Assembly: GCA_003952965.2 (NCBI GenBank)
Contig: CM025855.1
Span: 26,083,613 to 26,147,612, forward strand
Source: Morella rubra
Taxonomy: Eukaryota > Streptophyta > Magnoliopsida > Fagales > Myricaceae
Reading direction: 5' to 3'
DNA length: 64,000 nucleotides
Part shown: positions 57,401 through 64,000 of the stretch, one piece after another
Layout: every line of letters starts with the position of its first letter
Numbering within the stretch: position 1 is the stretch's first letter
The notes under the pieces: generated by a model
Told to the model about the DNA's origin: nothing
Seen by the model: the letters and a program-made list of their open reading frames with translations, nothing else
Databases searched by the model: none
Made by a program: the position numbers and the translations under genes

Positions 57401-60233
57401 GGTATGTATTCTATCCATATTTATCATGAATGAAGATTCTACCAAGCCATCCTCGAGTTTTTTCATACATTATTTCTGTTGTCTTCTTCCACATGAATGA
57501 CTGATTCTATATTTGTACGCCGTTGACTAATAGAGTTCTAAATTGGTGGCTTTGCAGATCATGATAGGTATTCTATTTTTCCTGTTTGAGTTTTATGATG
57601 ATCAGCTGTTGGCTTTCACGGTCTTGATTCTTGTCTGGTTGAGTGAACTCTTTACACTAATCAGGTTCTTCCCCTCTCTTTCTCATTATAAATACATAGC
57701 AACTGATTTGGGATGCAGGATATACTTATGCATGTTGTCTTTACTTGAGATGATGTGTAATATTTGTCACCTTTTATTGGGACAAGCTAGCCTATGTGAT
57801 GGCTCTATTGCAGTAAAACAAATTGTCTTGTTTGGTCTTTTGAGATTTTCTTTCAAAAAGCTAAAGTTGAAGGCTGTTCAATTTAGTGTTTATGGTTTGC
57901 AATGAAGCATGTTGGATAAGGCAGGCCATATGTGGATCAGAATTGTGGTTGGATATTTGCCGTAGGCATTGTTGGATTCCTCAATTTACTATAAGAAATA
58001 TCTGGTGGTATGTGTGTGCTTGTGTGCACGTGTGTTTGTGTCCTTGCAGGTGTAGAGTGTCTTGTTTTCCTAAAATGGTTGTGCTTGCTAATGTCTTGCA
58101 GTGTCCGGACGCCAATATCAATGAAGTTCTTTCCTCGCTTCTTTTTGCTCTATTTCCTGGTCTTTCACATATATTTCTTTTCTTATGGTTATGGTATGGT
58201 CCTCTCACTTTCTGCTCTTGTTCATGTATCAAGTGGAAACTCCTATTCTTCTTTTAAAATCTTGCTTGGATAATTTTTTCAGGTTTTTCATATTTGGCTC
58301 TCTCTACTGCCGCAGCATTTATGCAACATCTCATTCTATACTTCTGGAACCGTTTTGAGGTAAAAATTATTGTATTTGCATCCAACTTCCTTTTTGCTTT
58401 TTCCTCGTTACATTTATGCATTTGCTTTGGTTTTGCTTAGGATTAAGCTGGAAATCACTTAGAGGTTGCAATTGCATATCAACAATAAATGTTCAACTGG
58501 TACTTTTATGTGGACAGTTTATCCTTGCACGTGTTTATAGGTTTCGCCTCTGACTGCTGTGGCACATGAGAAGGGCTTGTTTCTTCTTATAATTTCTCTG
58601 TTGACTGTGGTGAATGGAGATGTCCCAGAGCATCGTTACTTGAAGCCATTATATATGGATTCTTCTGCTGATGTGCCATAGGTGGTTTCGGTTGCATGGC
58701 TTGGCTTCATTGGCTTGTCCCATAGAACCGATACAATTGTGTACATGGTGTTTGTTTATTTTTCAAATTAACGTGAAAACTATTTTCGTGTTGTTTTGAA
58801 ACAGTTGGTAAAAAAAATCATGTTTGTTGCTAGGAACTATGTCAAACAGATTTAAAAGAATTAACCTTTGTTTTGTAGTTATTGAAGTTATTGACAATGT
58901 TTTGGATGCATTTTTAGTACTCAATGTTCCAGCAAATATTAGAAGAGGGGTTTTTGGTGGCTGGGGGGGTGGGTGTATTTGGATGGGCTCTTGAGCTAAG
59001 TAGATATGTCAAGAACTTCAAGAGATTCCCTTTGTTATTTCAGCTTCTTTGGGCAAAAATATCTTCTTTTGTTGAACTTCATGATTTTATGAGTAATGTT
59101 AGTGGCCTAAACTTGGTTGGTCATTTGTAGATCTCACTGTTCACACCATGACTTTCCCTCATCCCCTTCTTCCGTACTCATTTTGTATTCCTTGGTATAA
59201 TAAATTATTTTCCTATCATATATGGAGGCACACACACATGCATACCCATTCATGCACATGACAAGTTCACTAGGGTGTTATAACTGTTTGCTCTGAAATC
59301 GGAATGGATAGAGAAAGATAAAAAGTGACAAATCGAACATAATTCAGGAAGATCAGGAAACTGTGACAAAGCTCTGTTCTCCCCAACTTTTGTATGGGTA
59401 CATTTTTGAGTTTGTACTACTCACTCGCCCGGAAAAAGAACAAGAAAAGTTCCTTTAAATTCTTAGCCCTGTAGCACATGAAGCTCGATTAAGTAACACC
59501 CAATATTGTGAAGGCTTTGGAAAAAATGTTTTGTTCTCGTCTTTAGTTCTCTAGCTTCCATTTAATTCTATATGAAGTTTCATTTTCATCCAACACTATA
59601 GTTTAAAAAATGAGGTTATAGAGTTGCCGCCGCTACCAATGAGAAGATTCCTTGTAAGACTGCCTGTGTGGTGTTTCTGTTAGTATAGAACTTCATATAT
59701 AATTTTCTCAAATTCAAGTTTGATCACTGATACTGGGCTAAATACTTGTCCAGGTACCTGCTCTACAAAGGTTTATGCAAAACCGTCGATCACAGCTTCA
59801 GCAGCAACCAGACTTCCACATTACCTCCTCCACCATCCTTGCATCTACATTACACATCACAAGATTGAACACAAGGAATTCTGGTCCAGCTAACAATGAC
59901 TTGACCTCTGAGACTGGTTTGAGACCTGGATCTGACATAGCAATGCCGGCAAATGGGTTAGACGGTTCTGGGCTTCCAGAACAACCGGAAAGCGAAAATA
60001 GGGCAGGGGACCCAATACAGATTCCAGGGCAACCTAACCTTCAGCAAGCAGATAATGGTCCGAACCCTGGGAATATGAATGTATTCAGCTCACTTTTGTT
60101 ATGGATCTTAGGAGGGGCCTCTTCTGAAGGGTTGAACTCATTCCTGTCCATGTTCAGAGATGTGAGAGACCAAGGACAAGTTTTTGCTGAATCCCCTGGG
60201 CAGGGAAACCGTGAAAATGAAAATTTGCGATAG
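51442..60233 (+). CDS. Membralin-like ER membrane protein
   Basis: Fourteen exons: 51442-51594, 52449-52511, 53197-53591, 54215-54296, 54850-54911, 55062-55156, 55640-55719, 56421-56504, 56890-57006, 57316-57401, 57558-57664, 58102-58193, 58283-58359, 59754-60233; about 655 residues. It starts MDPEQTFIRVQERFSQML and has a first membrane segment (YFYLFVAITLFCILVV). A central conserved region follows (RRLLFIWRHAMQ, NLAGIHLNIDVPKW, KRSKAFEPTYIYTMEK, RHSCFGNRWQQL). Several later membrane segments lie within MMSLFVFFTTTMSVSF, FVHVIESLVFVP, IGILFFLFEF and FFLLYFLVFHIYFFSY, with a hydrophilic C-terminus. Animal membralin (TMEM259) is an ER protein linked to ER-associated degradation; the plant role is little known. 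Exon 3 has two one-base frame shifts (about 53200 and 53465) relative to the rest, the intron after 54911 has a GC donor, and the last intron is 1.4 kb. Confidence 0.88.
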
Positions 60234-60778
60234 TGTTGGAGCACTAGCATTTAAGGGGATTTTTGCGGGGCTTTTTTTTAAGTGTTAGCTTGTAACATAT
60301 GTTCATTTTGTATTGGACAGCACACGGTTTACTGGATATACTTCTTTGTACAGAAATTTACATATTGCCAGACTTACAGGTCAAATATTGTATGAATTTT
60401 CACTAAAGCCAGTTATAAAAAAGGAAGGGTGCGCCTATTGGTGGTGTTGGGTCAGTTAGTTAGTGTTTTGGTTCAGTGTCATTTGAACTGTCTCTCTCTA
60501 ATCTTGGCACATAGGATAACAAAATAAGTGAAAAGGGTTTGTCCGACGACATTGTAAGCGAGTTTATGTTTTCCTCAGAACCTCCTCCCGACTACCAGAT
60601 TTTGTGTTTTGTGTTTGATTCTGATTTGAACTCGCCTGGTAGTTTTTATTTTGCTATTTTAAAAAAATTCGATAAGTAGTGGAAGAAAAAAAAATATATA
60701 ATTGGGGTTTTACAGTATTTCGCGAAAGAGTTAATACGGGGGGTTTTCTCGAGGCAGTCCTTTCTCCATAATCCAAAT
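60234..60778 (+). other. Membralin 3' UTR and promoter of the IBA57-like gene
   Basis: A compact 545-base intergenic stretch between two genes on the same strand. Polyadenylation-type AT-rich sequence lies near 60290-60420. The downstream promoter has AATATATAATTGGGG near 60690. No other feature. Confidence 0.5.
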
Positions 60779-63700
60779 ATGGCAACGACCGGTACTCAGC
60801 GTTTCCTCGGTGGCGCAACTCTCCCATATATCCGTACCACTACTAGCGGCTCCTCCTCCTCGTTCAGGTCGCGTCCGCACCACATAAACGGTGCGTTTTG
60901 GAGGAAGAAAACGTCGACGAACGAAAAGCTCCGTCTCTTATCCAGGAGTAGCAGTGGCGGTACCTTTGCTGCCCTGCCGTTCGATCTCTCACCGCCTCCC
61001 ATTGATCACGACTTCCTCGTAAGCGCCTCTCTCTCCGTCTCCGTCTCCCTCTGCCACCTGCTTCTGTCTGGTTCTTTAAGAATAAGAGGAAAATTAAAGA
61101 AGAAACAAATGGAATCAGATTTAGAAAGCACGATATGTTCGTCTGTAGTTGTTTGTTTATGTGTTTACTTATGTGTATGTTTCGGTGAATTCATGTATAT
61201 TGTTTTTATGTGTTATTTATTTTCCTAGCACATAAGGAGCGGAGATTGAAATTTTCTGACTCTAATTAATCAAATTATGCCACACGGTTAATATAGCTCG
61301 ACTCTTTGCAGGAGACTGTGACAGCTGCAGGAGCAAAGGTTTCAGATGATGGCATTATTGAAACATTTGGAAATGATGATGAAGCGCTGGATGCTACTGA
61401 TAACGGCGTTGTGGTGTGTATTTGATTTTACTAAATTTCTCAATCAGTGATCATGTTGCTCTTTTGATTCTCTTCGTCATGTCGCTAATTTGCTATCCTC
61501 CTGCTACACTATTTTTGTATAACTACTTACCTTATTCTTAAATGCCCCAGTCTAGGCGGAATGACTCTTTAGTTTTCATCAGAGGTACTGAGAATGACTG
61601 AACAGCAAGAAATGATGTCGTAAAACCTTTGACTAGTTACATCCAACTTCCTTGATGTATTTCCCCATCATTTTTCTACAAAACCGGACTTTCTTTAGTT
61701 ACCCATAACTTACATTTAGGTTGGCATGGTTTGGTTTGTGTTTTGTGTGTTATGTCTTCCAAGCATTATGTCCCTACCTACACCCATTAAGAAGGCTCCT
61801 TTCGTCTAGGACTTATTCTGGTTGTTTCTAACTTCTAGTACCGTTGAATTGTCACTCCCTCAAATGCATTAAAACGCAGCTGGACCTTGTATGTCGATTA
61901 ACTTTTATAAGATGGAATGCACTCTTGAACTCTTTTGTCTCGGCGGCTTGTAGAAACCTTTTGTATTTGAATTTAGAGCATGTTGTTATCGGCTGTGTGG
62001 TTTTATTTTATGATTTTTGATGTCTTAGGTTGTGGACCTTTCACATTTTGGCCGGATAAGAGGTACATGCTTTGTTCCTGTGCTATCTGTGATTACTTGT
62101 ATACCATTGTGTATCGATCAATTTTTGTCTCTTTATATTCTTGATATTTCAAATTTCTTATCTAAACTTCGTTTAATGGTTTCACCCGGTTTGTTACTTT
62201 TGAGTTGAACAGAACTGTTTCTACAATAGAGGAGTCACTGTTTTCAGAGACCTTAGTATTTCGTGTTCATTAGTTGCCTGTTTTGATGTTTGACATTTTT
62301 CTCTATCTCAGCTTTTGCATTTAACTAAGTGCTTTGCACATTGTTAAACTGTTGGCGTTTTCATTGTCTGAATGTTTAAGACTTTCCCTATATGTTGCTG
62401 AAGTCTGTGTTGTATGACGGTATAGAAAGATGCTTCAACATTTTTTCTCCCTTCTTAATAATACTTAAACTGACATGTAGTCAGTGGAGAAGACCGTATC
62501 CAGTTTCTTCACAACCAAAGTACAGCAAATTTTGAGTGTCTTCATGAAGGACAGGTAAGTTTCTTGGGACGTGTCATTTTTTCATTGCATTTGTGGAGAT
62601 CCTACTTAGAACTTTACTCTTATATTGATACCATCATACAGGCTTAAGTAATTGGATTTCTCATTGAAATCCGTAGGGATGTGACACTGTTTTTGTTACA
62701 CCAACAGCCCGGACAATTGATATTGCGCATGCATGGATCATGGTAATCTTCATGGTTCTCACGTGGCTGTTGGGTTTTCTGCAATGTAATAATCTTTGAA
62801 ATTTTGTTAATGATTGGGTAAATTTTTTTATTGCTTGTCTTCACAGAAAAATGCGGTTGTATTGCTGGTTTCCCCAGTGACCTGTCAAAGCATAGTTGAA
62901 ATGCTGAACAAGTAGGTGCATCTTGTTCTTGTAAGTTTTTGTTACTGTTACTATGTGTATGTTTGAAGGATCAGTTGTTTGTATGTTAGATGAGATAAGT
63001 ACTTGCTAAAGCCAGAAAACTTGCATCCTCAGTGGATAGTTCTTCGTACTGTTGTGATGTCAATTAGTACTTTCGAAAAGTGTTCAGAATGAAGGTATAT
63101 GGACTTGTTGAAAGCAAGAAACAGCTTCCTTGCAAAATCATTTATCATTCAAATGCAGAATGATGTGGATTTGTGAGAAGAAAAGAAAAATTTGGATTTT
63201 AGTTAATATCATATGTGAAAAGCTAGACTTTAGTATCAATGGACAACAAATATGTAGTGTGACAAAGTTGGCTAAGATAATTTGTTAATGCACAGCGAGA
63301 CAATTAATGCATGAGTGGCGATGGGTGGGTTGGCTCAAATTGAAGGTGCATGAACTATATGGCAAGAAGAAGGCCAACAAAAGAATTATTTGATTTTTTC
63401 ATTTCAAATATATGAGCGACTTTTAACAGCTTAGATGATTCAACAGAGTAGCAGTCTGAGAAACAGAAAAAAATTCATGTAGCAGATACCTAGTAATTGA
63501 GTAGCAGTCTAAGTTAAGTTGAATTTTACGTTTTTCCTTTGAACCTTTCTCCAAAGTTCTTGTCTCATCTGCTAAGGAAGACGAAAGTCATGATTTCATT
63601 TCATCAAAGTTTTTTAGCTTCATTTTCAAGTGAACAAATCCATGCAGTAATCTTTCATGAGCTATTCAATCATAGGTACATATTTTTTGCTGACAAGGTA

Positions 63701-63943
63701 GAGATTCAAGACATCACAAAGCAAACTTGCTTATTTGTTTTGGTTGGACCCAAAAGCTATCAAGTAAGAAGCGAGGAAGTTCTCATAAATTGTTAAAACA
63801 TTTTTCTGGTATCTGATATGATGCTTTTTAAGGTTTGACCTTGAAGGTGGAAATGCTTATTGATAAAATGTAATCAGGTAATGGAGGGCTTGAATCTTGG
63901 TGATCTTGTTGGACAACCATACGGCGCACAGCAACATTTTAGC
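60779..63943 (+). CDS. Plastid IBA57/YgfZ-like folate-binding protein, 5' part
   Basis: Eight exons lie in the window: 60779-61018, 61312-61413, 62029-62062, 62481-62554, 62677-62742, 62847-62911, 63676-63763, 63878-63943; the gene continues past the edge. The first 60 residues are Ser/Thr/Arg-rich (RTTTSGSSSSFRSRPHHIN), as in a chloroplast transit peptide. Then come VVVDLSHFGRIRVSGEDR, IQFLHNQSTANFECLHEGQG, CDTVFVTPTARTIDIAHAWI and LFVLVGPKSYQ. These match the GcvT-like fold of YgfZ/IBA57 proteins (At1g60990 type), tetrahydrofolate-dependent factors for iron-sulphur cluster proteins. The signature Cys motif of the family would lie downstream of the window. All joints keep frame and use GT-AG. 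Confidence 0.88.
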
Positions 63944-64000
63944 GTATGGCTCAATGATTTTCTATGCCGTCGTATGAGCAAGTAGTGCTTATTGGTTTAT
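63944..64000 (+). other. Intron at the window edge
   Basis: GTATGG after HFS-coding AGC (63941-63943) fits a splice donor; the rest of the window is intron. Confidence 0.6.

Noticed and set aside
56813..57500. Long open frames of 136 and 200 codons
   Set aside because: They are read-throughs of membralin exons into introns; the conserved residues are confined to the annotated exons.
1..64000. CRISPR arrays, operons, riboswitches, rRNA or tRNA genes
   Set aside because: None seen; the sequence is plant nuclear DNA with spliced genes.

Overview
The window is nuclear DNA from a flowering plant, almost certainly a woody eudicot. Genes have many introns with GT-AG borders, spacers are AT-rich, and the repeats are plant families (Copia, TRIM, Mutator-like, hAT, CACTA). 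I cannot name the species. There is no CRISPR array, operon, rRNA or tRNA gene.

Layout. At 470-2292 lie the last eight exons of an importin-4-like nuclear import receptor (+). Next is a nearly complete but decayed 10.1 kb SIRE-like Copia retrotransposon (3348-13450) with a 5-bp target duplication and an extra third coding region. From about 13.7 to 44.6 kb is a cluster of CYP81-type cytochrome P450 genes, all on +. Unit A (15.6-16.3 kb) has only exon 2, with a frameshift. Unit B (18509-20189) is intact. Unit D has its promoter relic at 29.1-29.3 kb and its exon-2 relic at 36.7-37.7 kb, pulled apart by transposons. Unit E (42702-44556) is whole except for one missing base. Two further exon-2 relics (13.7 and 21.2 kb) share one internal deletion. 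After the cluster come a bHLH transcription factor resembling the iron-response Ib group (47.05-48.95 kb, -), a membralin-like membrane protein gene (51442-60233, +) and the 5' part of a plastid IBA57/YgfZ-like folate-binding protein gene (60779 to the window edge, +).

The most informative part is 21-38 kb. The flanks of B and D are recent duplicates, so the B side preserves the state before transposons entered the D side. Against that reference I can read several Mutator-like elements with long inverted arms and 9-bp target duplications. One carries a chimera of a JINGUBANG-like WD40 gene and a receptor-kinase fragment. One carries the start of a histidinol-phosphate-phosphatase-like gene and itself holds a nested Mutator-like element and a hAT element. 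One, with a FAR1-type transposase, sits in the promoter of P450 unit D and is fused at a short microhomology to the end of that P450's exon 1. A solo LTR (ATGGG duplication) and a CACTA end complete the wreck.

The genes do not form one pathway. Importin-4, membralin, bHLH and IBA57-like are independent housekeeping or regulatory genes; the P450s are the clustered, fast-evolving component, probably of specialised metabolism or detoxification. I see no wholly new biological system. The notable content is the nested gene-capturing transposon complex and the mosaic P450 array. Several one-base breaks in otherwise intact genes may be assembly errors and should be checked against reads.
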